This document shows, piece after piece, positions 1 through 11,200 of a stretch of 64,000 bases of DNA. Every line of letters starts with the position of its first letter. The first letter of the stretch is position 1. The stretch is from Cafeteria roenbergensis (lineage: Eukaryota > Sar > Bigyra > Bicosoecida > Cafeteriaceae). Where the stretch lies: contig VLTN01000023.1 in the NCBI GenBank assembly GCA_008330645.1, positions 310,001 to 374,000 on the forward strand. Reading direction: 5' to 3'. Below the pieces are notes generated by a model. That model made no database searches. It was given only the letters and a program-made list of their open reading frames with translations, and was not told the origin of the DNA. Position numbers and translations under genes: made by a program.

Positions 1-2592
1 GCCCTCCACCACCCGGAGCCACGGGGTGCCGGCGGCAGCCACCGCGCGGTTGTGGAAGAAGGCTTGGTAGCCAGGGGAGCCCCTCCTTCCAGCCGCCGCC
101 GATGCAACGGACATGCGACGCGCAGGTGAGGCTGGGACTCCGCCGATGAGCCCGCCGCCGGCTCCGGCCCCACTCGCCGCCGCTGCCACCACGGCGTCCG
201 GAGGCGTGACCACGCCCACCACCACGAGGGGGTACCCTGACGCGCTCAGCGCGTCCACCCCGAGGGGCTCCGACCGCGACACGGGCGGCTGGTGGTGGTG
301 GTGGTGGTGGTGGTGGCCGGCCGCTGCCCGCGCGCCCCCCACGACAGCGGTGTCGGCGAACGTTACGCCGAGGGGGCCCTCCTCGAACTCGACCACAACT
401 TCCGGCGGAGCGGCAACTTCCCACAGCGCGGAGAGCAACTCCTGGCGAGCGATGCGCTCTGCAGCGTCTCTCTCCGCCTCGCGCACCGTCAGCGGAGGCG
501 CGGCCGCAGGGGCCCTGGGTCTGCGCGCGGGGCTGGAGCCGGGGGGCGGCACGGCGGTGCCGTCCTTTGCCGTGTCGTGGCGGGGCGGGAGGCTCCCCTG
601 GCGGGGCCTGGAGGCGGCCACAGAGCCGCGCCGCATCGAGAGACGCCGCGATCGCTCCATCTCAGCCCTGGTCAGCAGCACCAGCGCCGCCCGGTAGTCG
701 TCACCGGGCTCAGGGCGGGAGTCCGCGGATACCCCCGCCCCCCCCCGCCCCCCGCGAGCGGACGACCGGCGTCGGCCGCGCCGCTCGGCGGAGTCCCCTG
801 CCCGGGAGGCAAGCCGCTCCTCGGCGTCTGAGTCGTCACTGCTGAAACCGCCAGACCCGCGGCCCTGCGGGGCCTCGACAGCGGAGCTGCCGCGCCGCTC
901 CCAGCCGCGGCGACGACCCGGCCCAGCGTCAGCGGTGCTGAGCGCGCGGCGGCCCCGCCCGTCCACGGCAGAGCCGCCCGCCAGAGCCACGCACCGGGCG
1001 GCAGCGCGAGCTCTGCCGGGCATGCCGCCCCCGCTGGCCCCCGCCTCGTCCTCCACGCGCTCCAGCGTGGCGCCGAGGCCCTCCTGCGGGCCGCGCAGCG
1101 ACCCGGGGGGCAGCGGTGAGAGCCAGCCCCGCCAGCAGAGCGCGGCCGCGTCCACGCCAAGCAGCCGCATCACCGCGGCCTGCTCCGCGTACCAGCCCGT
1201 GACCACAGCGAGGCGCCTCCACAGGCGCAGCGTCTCGGCCCGCATGTACCAGCAGAGTCGCTCCAGCTGAGCGACGCGGGCCCGAACGCGCGTGTGGGCC
1301 TCCAGCAGGTCGGCGCGCGACGCCACCGGGATCGCGTGCCGTCGGCTGATCAGGACCGGCGGCTCGAGCAGCTCCAGGGCCCGCGCGTGAAGGCCCCCCC
1401 CGGCCGCAGCGACGGCCGGAGCGGTGCCATGGGTGTCCCACGCAGCCCCAGCGCCGGGGGCGTCGCCGCTCCCCGCGCTGCCGGCAACAGTGTCCCTGCG
1501 TCCTCGGCTGCTGCCGCCGTTGTTGCTGCTGCTGTTGTTGTTGTTGTTGTTGTTGAAGTAGTAGTTGCTGCCGCTGCCGCTGCTGCGGTGGTGCTGGGGC
1601 TGGCGGGGCTGCCCCAGGCCGGCCAGCGCAGTGGTGCCGGTGGGCGGGGGCGCGGCGAAGGCAGCGCCTCCTTGGGAGGCTACGAGCGAGGACGCTGTCG
1701 ACGAGCGCACGAGGCCGAGGCGGGGCCCATGCGAGTGCAGCCTGGCGGCGCTGGGGTGGTGGTGGGGCTGCATCGGCACCGGCTGAGGCGCTTGGGCCGA
1801 AAGCGAGGCGGGTGCGGCGGCGTCGGCTTGGCTGAACCAGCGGGCACCCGAGACGGCGCTCCAGCCGCGGGAACGAGCGCTGTGGGAGCCAGCCCGCAGG
1901 CCGGCGTCGTCGGCGGTGCTGCCGCCGCTATCGCTGCTGTCGTGGCCGTCGGGGCGGCGGCCCGCGTCGAGCCTGCCTTGCGCAAAGCTGACCCTGTCGC
2001 CGCGCGAGCGCGAGCGGCTGGCATTGCGGCCTCTCCCGGCGGACCGCGGGCCACCGGACCACTCGCTGGGGTCCCGCTGTGCACTCTGTGCGGCAAGGAG
2101 CGGCGATTGGGGCGGGGGCGCGGACACGCCGGCCGCCAAAATCATGTTCCCGGCGAGCCCGGAGCTGCCCCGAGCCATTGCGCCCCAGACGTCCCCGGAG
2201 AGGAGCCGCTGCGCCCGGCTTTGCGGGCTGAGAGCTGGGCTGCGGGGCAGAGAGGGCCCAGCCAGCACTTCGGCCGAGCTGGCCGTCGGCAGGCGCCCGT
2301 TCGGGCGCGCGAATTGCGCCGGCTGGTCGTCGCCTGCCCTCCGCTCGCGCGCATACTTGGGCGCCGGCTCCTCTGCCCTTGGGGTCAGCATTCCGCCATC
2401 ATTTCCCGGGCTGTCTGCTCCGTCGACCAGCGATGCGGACGAGACGGCACTCAGCGCGCCTTCCAGCCCAATCCGAGACGATTCCTGCGATTCTCCTCGC
2501 AGCCCCGGCAAGGCCGAGCGTCCGCGCCTGTGCGGCTGCGGTGCCGCCCCGACCCCCAAAACAAAGCTAACCAGCTCGCGGTCGGAGGCCAT
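1..2592 (-). CDS. Large low-complexity protein with a PDZ-like segment, 3' end off the window
   Basis: The minus strand is open from an ATG at 2592 to the left window edge (864 codons) with no stop; a TGA lies two codons upstream of this ATG in frame, so the start is well fixed. The first 400 residues are Ser/Ala/Gly-rich and look disordered, with an Asn run (about 1534-1554). A helical stretch follows (around 1170-1330), then charged, Ser/Arg-rich sequence. Near residue 730 the segment VVVEFEEGPLGVTF resembles the start of a PDZ domain (the carboxylate-binding loop), followed by a His run and a second strand-like segment. Function unknown; scaffold or signalling role is a guess. Plus-strand ORFs of up to 517 codons over the same DNA look like composition shadows. 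The next gene (histidine kinase) lies 471 nt upstream on the same strand. Confidence 0.72.
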   Translation of the reverse strand, partial: MASDRELVSFVLGVGAAPQPHRRGRSALPGLRGESQESSRIGLEGALSAVSSASLVDGADSPGNDGGMLTPRAEEPAPKYARERRAGDDQPAQFARPNGRLPTASSAEVLAGPSLPRSPALSPQSRAQRLLSGDVWGAMARGSSGLAGNMILAAGVSAPPPQSPLLAAQSAQRDPSEWSGGPRSAGRGRNASRSRSRGDRVSFAQGRLDAGRRPDGHDSSDSGGSTADDAGLRAGSHSARSRGWSAVSGARWFSQADAAAPASLSAQAPQPVPMQPHHHPSAARLHSHGPRLGLVRSSTASSLVASQGGAAFAAPPPTGTTALAGLGQPRQPQHHRSSGSGSNYYFNNNNNNNSSSNNGGSSRGRRDTVAGSAGSGDAPGAGAAWDTHGTAPAVAAAGGGLHARALELLEPPVLISRRHAIPVASRADLLEAHTRVRARVAQLERLCWYMRAETLRLWRRLAVVTGWYAEQAAVMRLLGVDAAALCWRGWLSPLPPGSLRGPQEGLGATLERVEDEAGASGGGMPGRARAAARCVALAGGSAVDGRGRRALSTADAGPGRRRGWERRGSSAVEAPQGRGSGGFSSDDSDAEERLASRAGDSAERRGRRRSSARGGRGGAGVSADSRPEPGDDYRAALVLLTRAEMERSRRLSMRRGSVAASRPRQGSLPPRHDTAKDGTAVPPPGSSPARRPRAPAAAPPLTVREAERDAAERIARQELLSALWEVAAPPEVVVEFEEGPLGVTFADTAVVGGARAAAGHHHHHHHHQPPVSRSEPLGVDALSASGYPLVVVGVVTPPDAVVAAAASGAGAGGGLIGGVPASPARRMSVASAAAGRRGSPGYQAFFHNRAVAAAGTPWLRVVEG
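291..316. repeat. CAC/GTG triplet run coding poly-His
   Basis: A perfect GTG triplet run on the plus strand reads as about eight consecutive histidines in the minus-strand gene that covers it. Confidence 0.9.
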
Positions 2593-3063
2593 GGCTCAGT
2601 CCGACGGCCGGGACAGGGCCACAAGTCACTCGTTCTCTCCAGCGCGCGCTGCAAGGCGGCTGCCCCCGCCCGAGCGCCAGGCCCTCTTGCGCTCCGCTGG
2701 CAGCGGGAGGTGCAAGGACCAGCCAGGGTCGCCTTGCGGCAGAGAGGGGGGCTCGGGCCGCGCGAGGTGGCACCACGCGGGTTCTGGCAACGCGCGCCGA
2801 AAACGCACCGACAGCGCCCGCTGCAGAGGCAACCACTGTTACATTGAACTCGGACGCGCTCGCCTCAGACGCAGCGGCAGCTGAGCGCGCGACTGGTCCA
2901 GGCCACCCCACCCGCGGGCCGCCACTCCGCTTTGTACTACAGGGCCGGCGCGAGCGGGCGAGCCGGTTCGATGCAGCGTTGGTGGCCGGGGTCGCTTCGC
3001 GCACACATCCGCACACGGCACATTTGTGCTGCAGCGCTGCCCGCGCAATGCAGGCAAACAGCT
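2593..3063. other. Intergenic, tandem minus-strand genes
   Basis: 471 nt between the histidine-kinase stop and the start of the PDZ-like gene; it must hold the terminator of one and the promoter of the other. I see no RNA gene or repeat. Confidence 0.6.
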
Positions 3064-6000
3064 TCAGTCCGACAAGGCCGGGCTGGCCGGCCGCGACGCG
3101 CTCATGCCGGCGGCGGTTGCGTCCTCGCAGGGCCGCTCGCCAGCATTGCGCATGGCGGGCGACGACGAGCTGCGGGCTGGCCCGCGGCCCACGTGGGAGG
3201 GCCGCGCCGGCGATGCAGCGCCGGGCACCGTCTTGACCTGGCTACGGGACGAATCCTGGGCAGCCTTGGCAGCCAGCGTGGCCAGGATGCCGGCAACGCA
3301 AGCGGCGTTCACCGGCTTGGACACCACGTCGAGCGCGCCGGCGGACAGCGCGTCCCGCTTTGTGCTTGCCGTAACCGAGCCTGTCAGCATCACCGCCGGC
3401 AAGGCCGGAGGTCCAGGCGCCCCCATGTCCCGCAGCCTCCTGAGCAGCTCCACGCCGTCCATCACGGGCATGTCACGGTCCACAATTGCGCCCATGAAGC
3501 CCGTGCCGGCTGCCTTGGCCGCCTCCATGGCCTCCAGGGCAGCCTCCCCGTTCTCTGCCGCCACAGCTTTGTGCCCTTGCCTCGCCAGGACGCGGACGAG
3601 CGCCCGTTGAATCGCAGCGTTGTCGTCCACAACCAGCACCCACGGCGTCGCGGGGGCCGCGCGCCCCCACTCGGCCGTCCCATCGGGCCCGCCTGCCGCA
3701 CCCATGTCGGATCCGAGCGCCGAGCTTGCGACCGACGCCGCGGCGTGTTTTCGCTCCCGTCTGGCGCGCCTGGCCGCCCTGTCCGCGCTGCCGCCGTGCC
3801 TGCTCCCGCGCGCGCTCGTGTCGCCCGACACTGTCATCGCAGTCGCGAACGTTGGCGCCCTCGCCCCCTCGCTGATTGCCTCGGTGGGAAGCTCCACAAT
3901 GTCGATTCCAGTCGCGCTGCTCCCGACCGGCCCCAGGGGCGATGCCGTGCTGCGCCGGCTGCCGGGCAGCCGACCGCCCCCGCGTTCTGCCCCACCTCCA
4001 CGCCGTGCCCCGATGGACGCCGCCCGGCGGCTGCGCACTGGCGGCAGAGGGTCGTCGGCCACCGTGGGCTCTCGCCGCCCTGCCAGCCTCTGCCGCCGCT
4101 CAGAGGCGCCGCAGTCGTCGGCTCGGGCGCCGTCGCGGCTTGACGACCCCGGCTGCGCCGAGGACGAGCAACCCGACGACCCATCGGACGGCGCAGCAAC
4201 CACGGCAGCGTCGGCAGCTGCTGCTGCGGCCGCGACAGCAGCCGCACGAGGCGTGTCGTCCGTGCCGGACCCCGCGGCGCTTTTGGTGTCACGGCTTGCG
4301 CTGCCCCCAGCGGAGCCGGCCGCTGCCGCAGCAGCAGCCGCAGCGACCGCAACCGCCGCTGCTGGCGTGGTCACTTCGCAATCAAGCTGGGGCGGGGCCG
4401 CCGGCGTCGGCGACGCCCGAGACGAAGCAGCATGCGGCGCGGGCGAGGGTGCCACAGCTGCAGCTGACCGAAGCCCCGAAGTCTTCGCGGCAGCCTGCGA
4501 CGTCACCCCCCGCGCGCTGGCCTTCCGAAGGCCGTCCCCCCTGCGGCCCCTGCTGCTGCGAGCCCGACGCCCGCCTCCGCCTCCAGCAGCAGCAGCACCA
4601 GCAGCACCATCATCATCATCAGCATCATCACTATCGCCGGTTCCAGCAGCAGCGGATCCGGCCACGGTGTGCCTCGCGGTCGCGAGCGCCTGGCTGCCCG
4701 GCGCGCCTGCTCGGGGTCCGCCCAGCACCCCGCCGCTGCGTCCCTTCGCAGTGGCCTTCCGCGCTCCGGCCCGCTGTCGCCCGGCACGGCCGCCCTCGTC
4801 GCCGTCGCCATCGTCCTCGTCTTCGGACTCGTCCTCCTCCGTGATGCGGGCGGGGATCGGCCGGGCTGCAGGCTCCTGCTTCCGCCCTCGAACGGCCACC
4901 GGCACAGCCAGCCAGAAAACGCTCCCGCCCCGATCTGACAGGGGGTAGTAGCCAGCCGTGCCGCCCAGCCGAGATATCGACTGCAGCGCCAGCGCCAGGC
5001 CTACCCCGGTCGAGCCTTGGTTGGGCACCAGGCCAGTCGACGCCACCGCCGAAAAGGGGCGGTAGAGCCCCGATTGCCCGCGGGAGGGCACCCCCGGGCC
5101 GTCATCCGCGACCTCGAACACAAGCACGGCGCCCTGCTGCCCGGAGCGCGTGGCCTCTAGCTCCACTTCGCTGGGGGGCCGGCGCCCGCCAGGCAGCCGC
5201 ACCGCGCCGCTGTCCAGCACCTCCCCGATCCAGTCCGCGTCCTCGGCCTGTGGCGGCCGACCCCGAGCCCCGCCCCCTCGGCGGCAGCGCACGCTGCGCG
5301 GCAAGCGCCTGGCCTCGCGCGGCTTCACGACAATGCGCACTGTGACGACCACCTTTGACCTGGCGTAGGCCGCCGCGTTGGTCACGAGGCGGAGCAGAGC
5401 CGTCTCAACGGCGGGGAGGTCTGTGCAGACTTCAACCGCCAGCGGGTTGTCCAGCAGCGCGTGCGGGGCGCCCAGGGCACCCGCGTCATCGGCCGAATGC
5501 GTGGGGATGTCGAGGCGCGCTGTCCCGCGCACGCCGCCGCGGATGTCCTTGACCGCGCGCCTCGTGACGGCTGCAGCGTTGCCCCAGCCGGTGGTGCCGA
5601 CGTCCTCGATGGACCCGAGAACGCGAAAGTAGTCTAGCACGGAGGAGAGTAGGCCCACAGCGCGGCCCACCGCGCGCCGAACGGCCCCGCTGGCCTCCCG
5701 CACGCTGGTCTGGGAGGAGCCCGCGTCCTCGAGCTCGTCGGCAAGCAGCGCGAGCGGTGTCAGCTGGGTGCGCATCTCGTGGTTGCTCCACACGATGAAC
5801 TTGGTCAGCAGCCGCTTGGTCAGCAGCAGGGAGCGGGTGGCGGCCAGCACGGCGGCGCGCACGCCGTGCGAGAAGACGACCTGAGCGCCTGTCGGGACAA
5901 GCAGCAGGATGGCGTGCGTAATGTTGTCCATTGCTGCCGCGGCCGCCGACCTGGGAGGCGTGCCCGTGACCGCGACGATGCGCGCGAGGAGCGAGACTGC

Positions 6001-7081
6001 CACCACAGCGGCGGGGAGCGAGGGGGCCCAGAGTGGCAGGCCCAGCCGGGAGCGAGCCACGCGCTCCCACGGCAGCCACGCCATGGCCACGCACCGCCCG
6101 ACGTAGCCCGCAACCTGGAGCGCAAGGCCGGTGCTGAACACAATCCTCCCCAGCCGGTCGGTGGAACCCTCTGTCAGGAAGGTTCCGCCGCCGATGGCCT
6201 CGACTGCCTCGCTCAGGGTCGGCGGCGGGCCGTCGATGGCAGGGTTGCGGCCTGCCATGAAAAACACGCCCAGGCCCGCAAACGCGACGCCGATGGACCC
6301 CGCAACAAGCTGCGCCACAGCACTGTCCAGCCGTGCGAGCAGCTCCAAGTCAGGGACATCGTCGTCCATTTGCGAGGCACCGGAGAGCACCAGGGAGGCG
6401 ATCGCCAGCGAAGCGTGCTGCAACATCAGAGTGGCGATGGGGACCGCCTGCGCGAACGCCGGCGCGAAGCACAGCGGCCCCACCGCGGCCTCGACCACGT
6501 CGATACTGGCGCTGAGCTGGGCCTGGGCGGCAGCGGCATTCACCAGCACCACTGACCCCCCGCCGACCAGCGCTGGCATCACGAGAGCAACGAGCCAGAG
6601 GGCGCCGATCCAAAGGGGCGCGTTGCTTCGCGAGCAGCACAAGGGCTTGCTCAGCGCGCTCCACACGAATGTGCAGGCCACAGTCAAGGCGACGAGCGAG
6701 GCCGCCCACAACGTCGATTGAAGCTTGCCGTGTTCAGCGGCCTGCCTCAGCGCAACCACCGCGCTCGAGTTGCCGAGGCCTTCCCCCCAGGAGCAAGGCC
6801 ACCCCGGCCCCAGCACAGTCAGGCTGCAAGGGCAGGCGAAGGGGAAGGGGGGCGCAAGCAGCAGCGAGGGATTGGCTCGGGGCTCACCAAGCGGGGCGCG
6901 CGCGCGCGTGGCGGTTCTCAGCCCAGCAGCGACCTCACCTGCCGATTCGGCATCCGCGGCCCGTGCACGCCGAGCCAGCCGGCGGCGCGCTGGTGCGGGC
7001 GAAGGACCACAGCTCCAGCGCAACGGCAGTGCCGCAGGACACGCATAGCATCACGAGGGCGACGACCTTGAGCCACGGCAT
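3064..7081 (-). CDS. Membrane hybrid histidine kinase with C-terminal receiver domain
   Basis: Two exons, 7081-6939 and 6823-3064 (intron 6824-6938, GTGAGG...CAG), give 1300 residues. Exon 1 encodes a signal-anchor-like start (MPWLKVVALVMLCVSCGTAV). About seven further hydrophobic segments follow to residue 380 and probably form the sensor. The dimerisation box SNHEMRTQLTPLALLADEL carries the phospho-acceptor His396. The ATPase shows LRLVTNAAAYA (N box), VADDGPGVP (G1) and GSTGVGLAL (G2). A disordered, acidic then Ala/Ser-rich linker of about 350 residues leads to a receiver domain (VLVVDDNAAIQRAL; phospho-Asp1163 in IVDRDMPVMDG; MLTGS; SKPV). It should autophosphorylate on His and pass phosphate to its own Asp, with output through an unseen phosphotransfer protein. 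The downstream half of the H box is divergent (Q where Pro is usual). Confidence 0.88.
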
Positions 7082-8218
7082 TGCGTGGCGGGCGTCCCGC
7101 GGCCGCCGGGATTCGGACTCGGTGCTCAGGCCAGTCTTCCAGAGACTGGTGGCACGCGTCTGGTCCAGCCGCCTCCGGTCGAGACGAGGCGGGTCCGCCA
7201 GGTCCGGCCCCGGGCTCGGGGCGCCGGGCGACCCGACAGCAACCGCTGCCATCCTGGGCTCGAAGGCCAGGCTGCAGTGAGGTTGGTTGCGCTGCGCTTC
7301 TGTTTGCGTTTTTCCGCGGGTGGCAGAGACTTCGGCCACCAGCGCCGCGGCCGGACGTTTTTTGGCGCAAAGGCAGCTCGCGGAGCCCCAGGCCCGCGCC
7401 CGCGCAAGGCCAGCTGTCTCGGCTACTACGTCCACGCGTGCGGCGCATTCAAGGTGACGCGCTCCACAGAGTTGGCTGAGGGCAATCGCTCCGGCTCCAG
7501 CGCGCTCATGGAAACGGACCAGTCGCTGCGCGATTAGCTGAATATGCGGCAAGCAAATTCCCCCAACACCGGGGCGCGCTCCAAAGGGCAGCTGGACTCG
7601 GTCAGGGCACGCGCTGGAAGGACCTTTCTGGGTCGTGGCAGGGACCTGGCAGCCGTGCGCATGTCTCGACGGTGATCTCGCGACTTCCTGCGACTGCAGG
7701 TTGGGTGTCAAGGCGCTTGGTTGACTGCGCCCTCCACCTCGAGACGAAGCTGGCGTCGTGTGCGGACCAGCTCGGGCGGCGCCGCCAACGAAGCCCGGGG
7801 TCTGCACAACGCTCGCGTTGGCGGCACCTCGGCCCCGCCGATGGGGATGTGTGCGCGGGCGGCGCAAGAGTCGCCGACGCAGCCCCGATCGGAAAGCGGC
7901 GAGACAGCTGCGCAAAGAGGTGCCGCTGCCACGCAGCGCGTCCCACGCGAAGCATCCATGCGTCGTTTCACTGCCCGGTTTTGCCGCGCGAAGCCAGCCA
8001 CTCACGGCAATGCATTGCGGGGCCCAAATATTCCTCGCTCGAACCAGCGCACTTGTCGTTTGGCCTCGTCCGGCCACTCCGCGCGCCCGGCCCCAGACTA
8101 GACGCTCGCCGCCGCGTCTTGGTGGGCTGCCTTGTCGGCCTTCGGCCCGGCGCGCTTGCAAGCTCGCCCTGGCTTGGCACGGGTGCCGTGCGCGTGAAAG
8201 CTTCGTCGAGCCCCGGCC
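7082..8218. other. Divergent intergenic region
   Basis: 1137 nt between the divergently transcribed kinase (-) and saccharopine-dehydrogenase-like gene (+), so it should hold both promoters. Short AT-richer islands occur near 7540 and 8030. ORFs here have no recognisable protein character. No RNA gene seen. Confidence 0.6.
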
Positions 8219-11200
8219 ATGAGCTCCTCTCGGGTGTTCACGGTGGCAGTGCTGGGCGGTACTGGCGCATTTGGCCAAGCAGCATGCCGCCTCCTTGCGA
8301 GCGAGGCCGCGCAAGAGTCGGGGGCTCCCGGCAGGCAGTCGAGGATGCGCGTGCTGGTGGTCGGGCGACGAGCGGCTCCCGCGGGCGAGGCGGTGGCCGA
8401 GGCCGTCCGATCCCACGCCCGACAAGCCTCGGCAAGCGTGACATCTTCAGCCAAGCGCGTGCCTGCGCTCCAAGGCGGCGGGCCGGCCGTTGCGGCGTGG
8501 GTTGACTACCGCTCCGTCGACGTGTCGGACTCGGCCGCGCTCGAGGCCCTGGTGAGAGCGGAGGGGGTGGACGCTGTCATCGACACCGTGGGGCCCTTCC
8601 AGGGCAAGGTCTCCGCCGACGGCGGCGCCGCCTTTGCCACCCCAAGGGCGTGCCTCAAGGCAGGCGCTCGCCTCTACACCGACCTCGCCGACGCGGGCGA
8701 CTACGTCGCGGCTCTGCCAGCGGCTCTGCAGGAGGACGCGGCGCGGCTCGGCGCCACAGTGCTCACGGGCGCCAGCACCGTGCCAGCGCTGAGCGGGTCG
8801 GTGCTGTCACGCCTGTCGGGCAGAGCCGTCGGCGGCGAGTCCGGGGCTCTGCCCGCTTCGCGACGCGGCGCCTGTGTGACCGGCTCCGTCCCCATGCTGA
8901 CCGTGAGCCGCGTGCGGTCAAGCATCACTCCCGGGAACGACGCGCCTCGCGGCGACGCGGTGGTCGCCGCCATCGTCGGGTACGCTGGCAGCCCGCTGCG
9001 ACGCTGGCGGGACGGACAGTGGACGTCTGTGCCCGGGTGGGGCGAAACCGCTGTCGGCGCCATCCGCGGCGTGCCGCCCAGAGTCGGCGGCAGCACCGCC
9101 CCCGAAGGCTCTGCCCCCGCCTCCGCGGCCACCACGCAGCGGGACGACGCTGGGCGCAGGGACCCTCCCCGTGGCACACCGGGCCCCGCCGCCGGGCTCC
9201 TGAGCGACCCTGGGCACATTGTATCGCCGGAGCCCCTCTCCGTCACGCAGGCTGCCGAGCACGCCGCGCTGGCCGGCTGCTTCAGCCGCCTCTTCTCTGC
9301 ATGCGACGCCCCGGACGCCCTGCTCTGGCCCGCGGAGCTGGTCCCGCCGTCTAACGGCCCCGCCCCCCTCCGCAGCAGCGAGTTCGAGGCGGGGCTGGAG
9401 CTGTGGTGGATGCACCTGGGGCTGGCAGCGCTGGCTCTGCCGGTGCGCGCGGGGCTTGTTCCGGGGGAGCGGGGGCTCGAGCCCGCTGCTCCTGCGCTCA
9501 AGGCCGCGGCGGACGCGGTGCGGTGGATGGGAACGGACAGGGGGGGCATGCGTGTGCGCGTGGACGGCTGGGTCGAGGGGCAGCCGCTGGTGTGCGGAGG
9601 CGGAGGCGGAGGCGGAGGTGGAGCTGGTACACGGGCAGGCCGGGGCGGAGGGGATGGTGGCAGCGGCTGGTGTGCCGCCGGCGCGGCAGACGCGGCAAAC
9701 GGCGCTGGTGGCGTCGGTGGCAGTGGGAGCTCCGGGGACTCTGTGTCTGCCGCCGCACGGACTGCTGGACCTGTCGCCGCATCGGCCGGTGGCCAAGGCG
9801 CCTCGGCTCTGCTCTCTGAGTCCTCCTCCTCCGTCGCCTCCTCCTCCGTCGCCTCCTCATCCGTCGCCTCCTCCTCCGTCGCGGACCGCGACGAGGGCTG
9901 GGCTGCGCTGGGGGCGCAAGCCGTTGTCGTCCCCACCGCTCTGCCGGTAAGGCGGGAGTGGCACCTCATCGCGGGGCGCGGCCACGGCCCTTACGTGCCC
10001 GTGACAGCGGCGGTTGCGCTGGTGCTGGCCGAACGGCGGAGGAGGGACCTAGAGTCCGGGGCGGCTGCAAAGCCGCCGGCTCGCCCGGACCGGCGAAGCC
10101 TCAAGGGAGCGTCGGGCAGGCCGCGTGGCGAGGCCGCCTCTGCTGCCGGCGCGGGCTGGGAGGAGGCGGCGCTTCGGCCGGGCGCGCGTCACGCCGGCGG
10201 GGCCGTGCCCGTGGACGAGTTCCGGTCGGTGTGGCGGCGGCACGGGCTGGCCGTGGACGCGGCGGAGTTTGTGCTTCCCACCGGCTCGGCTGCCCGCTCC
10301 TTGGCGGCAGGGGGCGGCAGGGTCGAAGTGGCTCTGCCAGGGCCATGCTCGGCGACGGGGCAGTGGCCGTGGGAGGGGCTCGTCGGGGAGGCCGCCTTGA
10401 CGCCCGGCGCAGCAGCGGTCAGCGAGTGGTCGCCGTCCGGCTTCGAAGCGTTGCGATCCCGCCAGCGGTCTCCAGGCTGGCCCGGGAGCGAGGCCGTGCC
10501 CGGGGGGGCGCGCGTGGCGCCGCACTCAGCGCCTCCGCTGTGGCGGTCAGCGATGGGCGAGGAAGCCTGGGCGAGGCTGGGCCCTGCCGTGAGGCGCGCG
10601 CATGAGTGGCCCGACGACGCCCGCGTGACGGCCAAAACCTTCCGAGGCAGGGTGATGGTGACCGGCGGCGCGGGCGCCGTGGGCTGGCTGATGCGCCGGG
10701 CGCTAGGCTTCCCCGAGGCGACGGGCGTGACCACGCTCGTTTTTGCCAGCGACTCCGACACGCCCCGACCGCACACCCTGCCTATTGAGGTGCGGATGCG
10801 GCGGTGCCCAGTGAGCGGCGAGGAGGTGTGGCACCGGCTCTTCGGCGGGGGAGAGGGGGGCGAGGCCGGCCCGCCTGCCGGCCAGGCGGGCCACGCGGTC
10901 ACGCGGCAGTCCCTCGGCGACGGCGCGGGCGACGCTGGCCTGGTGCGCGAGCAGCCGCTGGTGGGACTCCCTGGGGGGTCGTTCGCGCGCCTCCCCGCAG
11001 CCGTGGTCCTGCAGCCCGCATCGGCACCCAGCCCCGACAGGGGCGGGGGTGATGCGCTGGTGATGGAGGCGTGCAAGCAGAAGGTGTTTGGGCTCCCGCT
11101 GCCCTCGTTCCTCCAGCCGCGGGTGCTCGGGAGAGAGTGGGAGGGGCCGATTCCCAAGGAGTTCGGGGAGGAGTTCGAGGCCAAGCGGCGAGCAGGTGCT

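Noticed and set aside
1294-2884. Plus-strand ORFs of 517 and 322 codons
   Set aside because: They overlap a cleaner minus-strand frame open for 864 codons with a stop just upstream of its ATG. The plus frames lack balanced composition.
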